A program made the translations under genes and the position numbers. DNA of 64,000 nt from Tenebrio molitor (Eukaryota; Arthropoda; Insecta; Coleoptera; Tenebrionidae), in assembly GCF_963966145.1 (NCBI RefSeq), contig NC_091054.1, positions 17,484,001-17,548,000 of the forward strand, in the 5' to 3' direction. The notes beneath the pieces were generated by a model. It ran no database searches, was not told the DNA's origin, and was given only the letters and a program-made list of their open reading frames with translations. Positions 47,660 through 59,184 of this stretch are shown here, in pieces; position 1 is the stretch's first letter, and each line of letters opens with the position of its first letter.

Positions 47660-50600
47660 TTATTTTTTTCTAGGTTTAAGAGTTACTCCGTAGCCATCCT
47701 TACTAGTAATTACTATGTTGATAAGAAGTTTAATACTTTCTACAGATTTGTATTGAGTTGAAATAATTCGGAAATTTCTGATGACATTTGATAAAGAAAC
47801 TTTCATTGACATCATGGCAAATGACATCCCTGAAAAGATAAAGAATTTAAATCACGTAAAATTTGAATGGAAAATATTTTACCAATACAATTTCTCGGAG
47901 GAATGCTAAAGGGCATAAACGAATAACGAGGTCTTTTTTCAATTTCCTCTGGCAGAAATCTGTCAGGATCAAATTTTAGTGGATCTGGCCAATGTATGGG
48001 ATTCCTATGTATAAAATGTATAGGAATTATTAATTCGCTACCTTGGGGGATGACAATGTCACCTACAACATATTCATTCATTACAGTTCCACAGTTAAAG
48101 GCGTTGAAAAACTTACGTATTTTAATATCTTCCTGAACCTGTCTAAGCACAATAGGTGCTATGGGAAATAATCTCATGGTTTCTTTGATAACACGTTCCA
48201 AAGAGTCCATTCGAGTTAAATCATCTAACGTAGGATCTCTGTCGGTATTTCCAAAGATGTCGCACATCTCTTTGTAAAGTTTTTCTTGAATGTCTTGGTG
48301 CATGGCTAACATTATAGTGGCAAAACTTAATGTGATAGCTGTTGTGTCGCTGCCTGTTGCAATCATCGTTTGTGTTTCATCCATCATTTCCTCGTCGGTC
48401 CGTTTACCCTGTTCTTCGGTAGCTTTTATTAAGTTACTTAAATAATTTTTATTATTACTACTACCGCCAACTTCATTCTTATTAGACATTTTTTTTCTTT
48501 CAAGAATCTAAAAGTAATTCATTAAACAAATAAATTATGAAAACTTCTTTTGTACTTGCCTTTCTGACGTAAGCATAAATCATTCCACAAAGCTGATCCA
48601 ATCTTTTCTCATATCCAAGCAGCCTCCATACAAGATTAATTTGTAGTATGGGATTAATGAAACGTTTCACTATCTGAGAGGTGAATCTAAAACAATTAAG
48701 TTAAAACTCTGTGGACAATTATGATTTATTTAGTTTACTCAGCAATCCACGACAAATATTCGTTTTGATGATTGAGATCGGCCGAATCTACCCCCATACA
48801 TGTGTCTACAATAATAATACTTTAGAACAAATTTTCTTGTGATATAATTGCACAATGCTAACTAACCACAAATAATTTTAAAAGTAGATTCGTAATAGCG
48901 TAGAAAGATATTTGTTTCACAATTAATGTAGTTCTTTTTTAGGTTAACGATTAATTCATTTGAACGTCCCACAAAAATGTCAAAATATGAATTCAAAATG
49001 GTTTGATTAAATGTTTGATTAATTATTTTTCTATGGGCTCTCCATGTTGAAACTGAAACAGAATTAACATTTTGACAAAAATATTAAAATATACATATAC
49101 TCGTACTATGGCGGACAATAAATTTAGGCCGGCCTGTCATTGGCTTGACATCAAAATGTGAAGCTGGCATTATGTTCAACTAACCCCATTTTCTATTTTT
49201 GTCATTCTTGTCATCGTGACAGCAATAATCAAAATTAAAATTGGGAAAAGAAGCGTGCACCAGAGAGAATTGCTACTACAAATCAGTTATGCCAGTGCGT
49301 CGTGGTCTTTAAGTTACGAAAAGGGTGAAGGAAACGCTAAACAGCTTGAAAACCTTCAGTTTCAGAAACTGACACATCAGTCATAATGACAATAAATGGT
49401 CGCTTGCATTGACTTTTTTGAAATGTCAGAAGTTTGCCGGCCTAAATTTATTGTCAGCTATAATATAACATGTGGTATGATTATTATCGATGATATTATG
49501 AGTGAAATTGTGCTGGAGATTTCACGAGTCCGAAGGACGAGTGAAATGTCCTGCTTCAATTTCACGAATTTAATATCATCGATGATTAATCATACCACGT
49601 GTTATATTCGATGAGACAATATAATGAATGAAATACAAAATTATTCATTTATTTGTCAAATTGACAAATTTATTTCAATCAAAAATCATAACGACGAAAG
49701 TAAATAAGAAAATAATTTTTTTGTTTTTTATAATCGCTGTGATAGCCATGCAACTAAGGACTTTTACGCGTTTTCATTGGATCATTCATGATCACGTGAT
49801 ACATGAATTATATTGTCCGCCATAGTATGTACTATGGCGGACAAAAAAATTTGAACGATCAAATTTTGGCATTGTAACCTACCTGAGGGAATGGTCCACT
49901 GTCTCGGCATCAGTCGTAGAGCAATTTTTGTATTGGGGGGTTCCTTTTCGAGAAAAATAGGGCGCCACGTATTTGGTTGAAAAAAAGGTTTAAAATTTTG
50001 ACTCTGGGTCCAAATCCGAAAACCTCAGAGGAAAATTCCGGCAACTCAATGATACAAACGCATAAAAAAAAACGTGTATTGATAAAAAATGGAAAAATGA
50101 ACATGAAAAAAATACTTTGATTTGTAATTGGAGTTGTAAAAATAAAATTGAGTTAATTTAGCAAGCCGCTACCATTTAAAAGTAAAAATTAAATTTAATT
50201 CGGGTTTTGACCCGAGAAATTGTCCTATATTGGAGCGCGTGGCCACGTGTCGTACAGGGCGTGGATTTACTACAAAAATATTTGACTGGTCCGAGCGAAC
50301 AATCACCCGTAGTAGCTAGCCCTTCACAATTTTTTTCGCAAGTTGTTTTATAAAAATCCAGCGCACTTGCGCGTCAACTAGGTAGCAGATTAACGGAACA
50401 AAGCGTCCGTTCCTGATGGTAATTTTCCGCAAAGAATGAAAAGCTCTGACCGTAGTTGCTGCGGTGGTGGTCGCTGCCGGAAGCTGGACTCCGGGACTCC
50501 GGTAAGGGTGGCTTTTGGCGGGGGTGGATGCGCCTGCGCGGAGCGTTGTGAGTTGCTCGCCTCAAGGATCCGGCGGTAGCTCCTGTGGGACACGGACTTG

Positions 50601-53558
50601 CCTCTGGAGAGTCCGGGACACGAAGACGTTATTTTGCGGTAGGTCGAAGATAATTTGCGAGAATGACGAGATAAGAAAAAAAGGCCTGGGGGGACAATAG
50701 AAAGTTACCCAGCTGAAGAAAAAAAGGCGGAAGGTCGACGATAAGAAGGTTGGAGGTCTCACCTGAGCTTTTACTCTGGCCTTTCGGGAATTTGTTCTGC
50801 GAGATGTCCAGTCGTGGATTTCTCGACTGCGGCAGCGAGATTATAGCAGCTTCTTCCCTTTTGCGGCACTTGACGGTAATTCGACGGTACGTTCACCACG
50901 TAAACAAGCTTGGTGTACACGCAAAACGGGAAGCGAGCTAAAATCTCTTATCTCTCCCTTTTATTAACTCGGTGTTTTTGTTAATTCGACGTGAAATTGA
51001 GTGGGCCAATGGTGTACTGCCGTATGCGGCGGTCGCAGGAAAAGTGGGGTGTTCGATTTTTATGAGAGAAGACAGTTGACAGACCAAAACAAACAAAGCA
51101 GTGAGGTTTAGTTTAATGAAATTGATGGAAAATGGAGAAATCAGCAAACCTTTGCTCGCTGAGTCACACGTAGAGGACAATGGGCATTTAAATTGAACTA
51201 GTTTCGCCCACGGACTAGTTCGCGGCACGAAGGAACGAAGGCACTCAAATTGAGGCTCACGGTGCCCGAGCGTGGGCCCCCAGGGTAAAGTTGAAAGGAA
51301 CAAGGTGGCTAAACTACCCTGCTAGTAAAGCTGTTTCCGTAGGTGACTGTGGAATTTGGTTCTGACTTTCGGAAGACTCTTACTTCCCCTAAATCACAGA
51401 GGGTGGCGATATTCTTCAGCCCTTCACCACAGGGCGATGAAGATGAGGAACTTTAAGAAAAAAATGCGGAAATGAAAGAGGTTGATGGTGTGATTATATC
51501 AAGTATCCATCGAATTACCGGAAATGAGTATTTTGAACAATTGTTTCTGAGGCAGAGTCAAAACTGTTTTTCAGCACGTAGCGCAAAGGAACCCTCAACA
51601 CAAAAATCACGACTTTGGGATTTTTTGCCAAAAATGGGGCGCTTTAGCCCGTTACAGCATATCAAAAAATGTCATTGTAAGCTGCCCTTTACTGTTATTA
51701 TGACGTTTATAAATTAAATCGAAAAATTGACCGTTTGAAGTAAATGTCTATCAAGTTTATAATAATTTAGTGATACAATGCCAGCCATATGTGGATTTAC
51801 TAAAGCCAAAATAGTAACCCTTCACCAGAGGGGTATGGCGTATGGGCAAATTTCGACGAATTTAGGGTTATTAAAGGGCACTATCCATTCCATTATGCGG
51901 AAGTGGGAACACACTGGGACGATGGTTCGGCGTCCAGGTTCTGGAAGAAGCCGGATGTCTTCCGTTAGTATTGTGGATTGATCTGTACTTTAATTTTTTG
52001 ATATTTGCGTACCAAAATGCAACCTGTTGGGTCGTTCTGTCTTGACGTAAATAGGACTAAATTTGGTTTCATCTGATTTTGTGTTGATGCTAAACCTCTA
52101 AGAACTAGATAGGTACCTATCTACTCCACTCGATAGCCTAGGGGATGCAGCGACTTTCGCAATTTCGACGGCAAAGAATGTACAATATCGATTTTGATTA
52201 CGATTTATCCACGTTCACCATTCGTGAGCCGACATAGGCACACCAAAATTTTTGTGTTAATCTATGAATGACTAATTTGTCACTGGTGACATGACAAGAA
52301 AGACAAAAATAAAAAATGAGGTTAGTTGACCATAAAGCCAGTTTTACATTTATATGTCAAAGGAATAACAAGTCGTGCAAAATTTTTTGTCCGCCATTGT
52401 ACAGTTAATTTCAAAATTATCGAGTACACCTCAAAAATCAAGAAGTCGATTTGTTACAGTTTTTTTCACGTGTAAAAATGTCTTTTTGAAATTTGAGCGT
52501 CATATTTTTTATATAGGTTAGGTAAGTTTGACAACATAAAATGACGCTGATATTTTAGAACACCAAAATATTGTCTGTTCTATCCTCTGCATGGTGCCCT
52601 TCGCGATGTTATTATACTGGGCAACCCTCCGGATCGACCACCCTTCTTGTAATTTGGAAAGAATGAGCACTTTGGCGTTTTCGGTTATATTAGGCATTTT
52701 GTTTGTCAAAATTGACATTGATCATTGACAAAAAATGTAAGTGCATTTGACACTGTAAAAAATTAGGTGTACTCTATAATTTTGAAATTAACTGTATCTG
52801 TATCTAATTTTGAAAAGTTGTGAAAATGTTTGACGCAGTAGATATTTATTTAAAACTCTTAGGTTCAGAACTAATTTTTATATTTTTAAATTTTATATTT
52901 TGAATAGTTGCAATTAAATATTTTTACAATAAATGAAAAATAAATTTTACTTTTGTCCGCCGTTATCGTTCACTTTACTAATTTACATTAATTTCTAAAA
53001 CACTATTTAAAGAGAATTTAATAACTATCTTAAAAGTCACATCAAATGTTTTAAAAAAGTTACATTTAAGTACTCTCTTACAGTAGGTACTAAATTATGT
53101 TACTAATAAATTACGTACTTGGTGCAGTTAGTATTCCATTACCAAACAACTGGTAAAGTAAATTGTACCACGACCCTTTAGCAAGACATTGCTTCAGAAC
53201 ATATTCTAGAACATCTGAATCGGAAACTATAATGAATAAATAGGGACCCAACCAGATTTTTCCAATTGGTGCATATTTCTCCGCCAATTCCATTGATTTG
53301 AGAAACAAATCTTACAAGAAAAGATGGTCAGGTATATATTTTCTACTCTCACAATGTTTTACCATCTGGACCTTTGCTGAATAGATGAATGCTTCCCAAA
53401 AATGGCAAAGCAAAAGGTCCCTTCAACTTTGCAGCATGATAGTACAATTTTCTTCTTTTCCAACAATAATTTATAACAAACAACACTAACACAACTGATG
53501 ATAAATGAAACAGAACACTACTGAATTTCAAATTATTTTCCTTCATGACAATATTCAT
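47660..53558 (-). CDS. Cytochrome P450, CYP4 clan, gene 3
   Basis: Diverged paralogue of genes 1 and 2, with the same predicted function. Exons in coding order: 53558-53363, 53310-53119, 49052-48867, 48805-48739, 48686-48560, 48507-48117, 48062-47883, 47829-47660. They total 1509 nt, or 502 residues, with no stop. Heme loop FSIPPRNCIG, I-helix TGSDTT and K-helix ETMR are present. Intron 5 is GC-AG. Intron 6 starts C|GTAAGT at the position used here for genes 1 and 2, with no rival site. That intron is 54 nt without a stop, so retention would add 18 residues. Intron 2 is 4066 bp, swollen by nested elements at 49104-52796. Confidence 0.92.
49104..49827. mobile_element. 724-bp TIR element in intron 2 of gene 3
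   Basis: Ends TACTATGGCGGACAA are inverted. A second inverted pair, GACAATAAATTTAGGCCGGC, bounds the left half (to about 49452). A 143-bp fold-back lies at 49464-49606. Confidence 0.8.
49464..49606. repeat. 143-bp fold-back
   Basis: TATAACATGTGGTATGATTA pairs with the inverted end TATAACACGTGGTATGATTA. The arms extend through an ATCGATGATATTA core. The middle holds a short GAGTCCGAAGGACGAGTG-type dyad. Confidence 0.8.
49873..51656 (-). mobile_element. Solo LTR-like element 3 (1.78 kb)
   Basis: Flanked by GCAT on both sides (49869-49872, 51657-51660). Read on the minus strand it starts TGTAACGGGC and ends TAGGTTACA, the same terminal pattern as element 1. The centre (50420-51300) is GC-rich. 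No gag, pol or other gene seen; the small open frames are not convincing. Confidence 0.65.
51778..51981 (+). pseudogene. Tc1-like transposase N-terminal fragment
   Basis: A 67-residue frame, MPAICGFTKAKIVTLHQRG, then GQISTNLGLLKGTIHSIMRK and VRRPGSGRSRM. It shows two helix-turn-helix units joined by a GRxR-like hook, as in the paired-type DNA-binding domain of Tc1-like transposases. The catalytic domain is absent. Confidence 0.75.
52400..52796. mobile_element. MITE in intron 2 of gene 3 (family of 13192-13572)
   Basis: Ends TACAGTTAATTTC. On the minus strand it retains MPNITENAKVLILSKLQEG, then SIRRVAQYNNIAKGTM, a longer transposase helix-turn-helix start than in genes 1 and 2. Confidence 0.85.
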
Positions 53559-53637
53559 TTATCTAAATCAAACTTAAAATCTGTTTTACGTCTGAAGTCA
53601 CTATCAAATGAAACATGTTTTCAGAAGTAACCACCAA

Positions 53638-53645
53638 TTTATATA
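53638..53645 (-). promoter_or_regulatory. Candidate TATA box of gene 3
   Basis: TATATAAA on the minus strand about 80 bp upstream of the ATG, as in gene 2. Confidence 0.45.
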
Positions 53646-53796
53646 TTCGCAAAAACAACAAGAATCAAGTATTTAGTTAGAGGACAACAGCGTCCATGAT
53701 TCGGAAAGTTTTTCGGTGTAAACATGCCAAGGAGAAATAAAACAAAATATTAGAAATAATAATAATAAAAATTACTCTAGACGGTAATAATTAATA

Positions 53797-54809
53797 TACA
53801 GGGTGGACCAAGGAAAAGTATCCACCCGGATTATCATGAAACAGGTTAATTTTGAGGATGAAAGGGACACATAGGTAATAGTGACAAACCCAGCGGCCCA
53901 ACGTCATCTTCCCATCAGCCTTACCACCCTTTTGCGAACCATTTTACAATAGTATCGTAATTTTATTTATGTTTATCTAGCATCAGTTAATAGAATGCTG
54001 ATGACTGAAATGTAAAATGGTTTTCATCTATTTCTATTATTTACTGTAATTACTGCAAATTGTTTAAAGCGCATTTGGACAAGGATTTTCATATTGTACT
54101 CAGGCAAATGCTCTAGTCTGAAAATTTAATAATGTTGTCTACACAGTAAATAAATTGTTGTACTGTATTATTTATAAACAATTTTATTTTTCACTTTAGT
54201 ATAATTGCATGATAACTCCTAGGATACGAAATACGTAAACATGTCCATAACAACCGGGGAATGATATAGGGCGTAATAAGAATAAGCGGGCGTAAAAAGA
54301 ATAAGCGGGCGTAATGAATTCATAACGCCCTCATCAATTCAAAATTGTAAAGAGGCCAATTTTTTTTTTTAAGAACACGTATAGTGAAAAATAAAATATT
54401 GTATGCACCACGGCGTCACCGAATGATTACGCCCATCGAACCATATCCATCTCTCGGGCTAAAGCCCTCGAGCTGGATTCATCGTTCTCCGGGCGTAATC
54501 ATCGTTGTAACGCCCTTGGTGCATAAATAGCTATAAAAGCTCCAAAATGATGTATCAGTTTACTATTGTTCCCTGCACAATTCTTTTAATAATATTGAGT
54601 CAATCCCAAACTTTTTGGTATTGTTGTAAAGAGAGTTTAAATTGCTTTAAAATGATATGTCATTATAACAGTTCGCTTTGCCAAAAGGGAGAAGTTGCAC
54701 TGCTGAATTTGTCACTGTCATGTGTACCCTATGATATTAAAATGAATCTATTTCGGCGTCTGTAACGTAAATCTGTTGCCGCGAATCATTTACGTTGGGC
54801 CACTAAGTA
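53797..54809. mobile_element. TIR element upstream of gene 3
   Basis: Left TACAGGGTGGACCAAGG and right end GGGCCACTAAGTA, related to 15535-16547. It carries an extra segment of about 360 bp at 54186-54548 with tandem GGGCGTAATAAGAATAAGC-like units, absent from the other copies. Confidence 0.7.
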
Positions 54810-55087
54810 TAATGATTTGAGAAGATTCTTAAAATAAATCATTATTCCAGTTTCTTGAATATTTAATTTTTTATTATCTACATCTTCCTACTAGCAAGTA
54901 TAATTATGACAAATACGAAATAATTTTGCAACAAAAAATTAAAAAATAGGAATCCCTCTTGGATACTTTATGAAGAAATTTATTGAACCTGTGTAAACGT
55001 TGTGCAGCATCTTCGCGATTTCGGGCGTCTCGAAATGAATAACCGTGTTCTTGGCCGCCAACGCGAAGATTGCATTTAAAATGAAGT

Positions 55088-55303
55088 ATGAGTTCATTAA
55101 AAGTGGACGGCCTATTTGAAAACAGAGGGAAAAATATCGTTGAAGTTATCGATAATAATAATCATCCACCATATGAAGAAAAAATACTTAATAGGAATGA
55201 ACTAAGTAATTCCTTAAAAAGAAAAGCTACAGCAGATTCAAGCGAGAGGCCTACAAAATTCATTCGCAGGAACTGAGGAAAGGAGATATTCAAACATTGA
55301 TGA
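55088..55303 (+). pseudogene. TE-derived protein fragment cut by LTR-like element 2
   Basis: Frame MSSLKVDGLFENRG, then VIDNNNHPPYEEK and LSNSLKRKATADSSERPTK. A 1-nt frame change continues it as ELRKGDIQTL up to 55303, where the LTR-like sequence starts. The HPP followed by a basic SLKRKAT stretch resembles FLYWCH/MULE-type TE proteins; this is tentative. Confidence 0.45.
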
Positions 55304-56345
55304 TGAAACATTTCGACTTCCTTGACTTTTCCTCGATGATTTTTTTTCTCCCTCCTTTGGTATATTGCTGGTTGCCGCATTCCCTCGGATGCAATTTTGC
55401 GGAAAAACACGAAACAAAAATAATTAGAAAAGAAATATTTATGGATCCTACGTTGTGTTTTTCTAACGAGTACCTTCGGAAGGTTTTTCAAAGATGAAAT
55501 TAAAACGATTGAGCACACTTCACTTAAATTTTATTTAACAAATAATCGAGTGTGGTTGTGTTTGGTCCCAACAAATGATAGAAATAAATAAATGAATTTA
55601 ATAACAGAAGTTGGTGGAAATTTGACTCAATGAGATTTGACTCGCGGCCTTCGAATTGAGATCGACTCATGAATAAATGACTAAGCTGGGCAAATACAGA
55701 AGTTTATGGCGCGAACAGCATTATACGAGTTTGAGATGCGAACTATGTGATCCGATTTAGATTTGAATTGTTTCCCCAATTAAATTGAACCCGACGCGAT
55801 GCCCTGGAACCTCTCAGTCTAGCCTGGTCTAATAAAGGGTAAAATAAAAAGGGCAAAGGTTCTAACAGACTTACAAGAGTACCTCTCTTCACGTGTCAGC
55901 TGTACCTAAAGGGTCACTATCCACCTAAATTTGGCGATGGCTCTTTGTGCTCTACGCCGGACCAACAGCTAATTGAGAACGATGGACACTGGCGGCAGCT
56001 TCCCCCAACCGAGGGGAAGTCCCAAAGCGACGGATAATGAATTAAGATGTCCCCTTTTTTTTATAATAATTTAAACTTGTCGAGGGCACGTTTCCCCAAT
56101 CGGTAAACGCAAGAAGATCACATAGGTACTTCGCGATAAAGAATTTAATTCAAGATTCTAAAGAGTCACGTGGTCATCAAAAGCTCAAAGGAAATAATAT
56201 AACCTTTACTTTAGAACGATAAAGAACTAAATGCTGTTTGACTAATTAAATCGCGACTACAAATAATGTACAAGAATTAGAGAAATAATTTACCTTGTAA
56301 ATGTAAAGCACGTGGTCACAAAATGGCTGCTGGAAGTACTGAACG

Positions 56346-56953
56346 TACAGTTGCGGAAATAAAATTTTGGGCAGTATTGTCAATGTTATAACATAAACTC
56401 TAAAACAACCTTTACATTAATAACCTCACTTTTTACTCTTGTCATGTTTTTGTCTTTTTGATTTATATATTTGGATTTAAAAAATTGTGATTTGTAGCAT
56501 AATAACTGGTAGGCAACATATCAAAGCGATTATTTAATTACACTCAGTGCAATTAACCAAAATTCAAAAAATGTCAGCGTGACTGACATATATATTGGGT
56601 GATTCAAAATGACTGTGGCCAAGTATGGCAACTATGTACGAAAATTTATGTGGCAACTGTGTGGGTAGGTTAGAGTTGATATTTCTTTGACAGTTCATAG
56701 TCGCGCAATTTTGAAAACTGTCAAAATCAATGTGTAATGATATCAAAAAAATCAAATGCACGCTTATGAAATGTCATACAAATGACAACTCTACCTCATC
56801 CACATAGTTGCCACATAAATTTTCGTACATAGTTGCCATACTTGGCCACAATCATTTTGAATCACCCAATAGATATAAAAAAAAAGGTGGTTTACAGAGA
56901 TTTTGTTGAAGTGACAGAAAAATACTACCCGAAATTTTAATTCCGCAACTGTA
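56346..56953. mobile_element. 608-bp TIR element nested in LTR-like element 2
   Basis: Ends TACAGTTGCGGAA are inverted and bounded by TA. Element 1 has the empty site (GGAGGTACGTTC at about 43169). It contains the MITE 56593-56871. Confidence 0.88.
56593..56871. mobile_element. 279-bp MITE nested in 56346-56953
   Basis: TIRs of about 73 bp beginning TATTGGGTGATTCAAAATGA, with only a few mismatches, suggesting recent activity. Confidence 0.9.
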
Positions 56954-57360
56954 CCTCCGACTACTTTGGAGATCAAACCCCGAGTGAATCAAAAAAGCCT
57001 TGTTTCGCATCCCGCATTCGGTTTTATCATTTCTCGCGCACCCCACTTTCGCAACCCCTACTTGACCAAAGTGACCAATCAGCTCGGTTCTACTTTCCGC
57101 CGATCGCGACGCCCTTTTGATATCTCTAGAACTTTTGAAATTACAGTTTCCGTTTAAATTTAGACTTTTGTTAGGACCAGACCAGACATAATTTGTTGTT
57201 GAATTAGAACTCTGAAAAAGAACACTAAATTACTGACTCTATACAATAATAAATCTCAACATCAAGAAACAAACCCAATTAAAAATGGAACAAACAGAAT
57301 TAAACAGGAACACTGAATTACCGACTCTATACAATAATAAAATCAGCACCAAGAATTAAA

Positions 57361-57620
57361 CAGAATTAAAATGAATCAACAGAATTAAAATGAAACAAGC
57401 AGAATTAAAATGAAACAAACAGAATTAAAATGAAACAAACAGAATTAAAATGAAACGAACAGAATTAAAATCAAACAAACATAATTAAAATGAAACAAAT
57501 ATAATTAAAATGAATTAAACATAATTAAAATGAAATAAACAGAATTAAAATGAAACAAACAGAATTAAAATGAATCAAACATAATTAAAATGAAATAAAT
57601 AGAATTAAAATGAAACAGAT
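57361..57620. repeat. 20-bp minisatellite, ~13 units
   Basis: Unit close to CAGAATTAAAATGAAACAAA. The inverted relative at 41925-42000 has only about four units, so the array expanded in this copy or contracted in the other. Confidence 0.92.
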
Positions 57621-58286
57621 AAACCTTATTTTGAAACCTAAATTGGACTTGAAACGCTGTTACGTAAGTGTCATATCATGCAACTAAATTCCGTTGATCT
57701 GCCACTTCTAAAAATTGTTCTACATTGGTTTGATTCCCAAAACTGTTCTAATTAATTCGTAATTTTCATTCTCTCTCTCTCACTCACACCTCTGATTTCT
57801 ACGACTACCTGGCTTTACCGTTACTGTGTTGTCCCTTTTTCTACCGACTCCCTTTCAGACTTTGCTTTGTTACGTTTCTAACTAAAAGTGCAAACGATTC
57901 TAGTTATTTTCTACGATAAAGCGCTGTGTTTCTAATTTGCAATTCTCGCCTTTTAGTTACAAATAAGCCACAAATTTGAGAATGCTATAAAAGTAAATTA
58001 ACCTAATGGACATTAATTTTGTAGTTCTCTCAATTTGAAATCTGCTAACATCAAATTCATTAATTCAATTATCCCCTGATTTTAACCGGACGCGTACTTA
58101 CCTGCATTTCCAAAGAAAGGTTGGCAGATTTCACTTGAGGAGTGTGGTGCCACTCTTGTTGACAAAGCAACAATAAAATTTACAACTGACCAGCATTTCC
58201 GTCGCAAATGAACGGTATTTAAAATATTTCGTTGAAATTATTTTAAAATTAAAATTCTTAATTTATCGAACCTATGGACCGTTACA

Positions 58287-59184
58287 CTATCTAAGGCCCG
58301 CCTGATGAAGAAGACAAACTTCTGCCAATATAACATTGAAGAAATATCTTATGCGATAGTACTTTTCGTCAAAAATGAATCTTCTTACGTTAAGTGGAAA
58401 TTCTCAACAAAATTTCGCTTAACCAGAGAGCTGCAAAACTGTGATGGCACAATACAAACGTGTCGTCTCTGTCGATTTTTAATATCAGGCCTAAGAAATC
58501 TCCGTGTTTTTTGATCACATATTATATCCCAAGTGCAAAATTTTTATAGGAAATTTTTTTTTGCTAATGACCGAAAACATCCATAAATGAGGTCAGAAAA
58601 CCAATTATTAGCAAATAAGAGCACGAGACGAAGTCGAGGGAATTTTTCGGGTTATATAAATTTTTGCAGATTTTTTGGACGCAGAACTTCCAAATTTGCA
58701 CCTGGGCCTGGTTCCTCCGAAAATTCCTTGCTCCAACGAGCCCTCATCGACTCCACAACGATTCCACACCAGCACCTTCTGCACAACTGATCACCCCCCT
58801 AGACTTCCCTTGAACACTTCAAAATACTCTCTCTGAGCAAAAGGATTGTGAATTTCCTAGATTCATGCTGGTTTATATCCCTTTCGCCCCTCTCCCGTGG
58901 GTCCTTTTCGGCGGATACGTTAATCACCGCAGGTCGTGTGTTTTGTAATCGAACATTGGAGAATATTAAAAAAAAATGATTTTGTGGAAAATCGTAACAG
59001 TATAACTTATTCAGAAAACTCCCGTGACATTTGCTGTCATTTGCAATTTTATATGTAACTTTTTTAGTTTATTTCATAAGTACTAACCACGTAATATTTT
59101 AATTGGCTGTACATAGGACCTAATCATCCTATTACCCACCCAAATTTCAAAAGATTATCATAAATTATATTATTTTCATGTGAA
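58287..59184. other. Unrecognised spacer
   Basis: A 69-codon plus-strand frame (58305-58514) and a 67-codon frame (58587-58790) show no recognisable domain. They may be remnants of the TE interrupted at 55304. Confidence 0.35.

Larger units (their letters stand above)
49830..52401. mobile_element. TIR element with nested LTR, intron 2 of gene 3
   Basis: Ends TACTATGGCGGACAAAAAAA and, inverted, TACAATGGCGGACAAAAAAT. Removing the LTR-like insert (49873-51656) leaves about 0.8 kb, including a transposase start at 51778. It sits immediately beside the previous element of similar ends. Confidence 0.8.
46980..54990. repeat. Segmental duplication block C
   Basis: This shorter, more diverged copy begins inside the Harbinger-like element (matching about 10660 in A) and includes P450 gene 3 and its upstream flank. 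It lacks several MITEs found in intron 2 of A and B. It has gained others of its own, including an LTR-like element. Confidence 0.9.
55304..58286 (-). mobile_element. Solo LTR-like element 2 (inverted relative of element 1)
   Basis: Read on the minus strand it begins TGTAACGGTCC at 58286 and ends GTCGAAATGTTTCA at 55304. It aligns along its length with 41148-44244. Net length without the nested 608-bp element is about 2.38 kb. No target duplication was found, so one edge may have rearranged. Confidence 0.65.

Noticed and set aside
47812..48489. Single 225-residue exon reading from exon 6 into intron 7 of gene 3
   Set aside because: It is a read-through of introns 6 and 7; splice sites matching genes 1 and 2 are present, though retention of intron 6 is listed as a finding.
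51330..51350. TTTCCGTAGGTGA resembles the end of 18S rRNA
   Set aside because: The match is only 13 bases with unrelated flanks inside an LTR-like element.
41148..58286. Elements 1 and 2 as the two LTRs of one retrotransposon
   Set aside because: They are in opposite orientation and the interval holds a P450 gene and other elements, not gag-pol.
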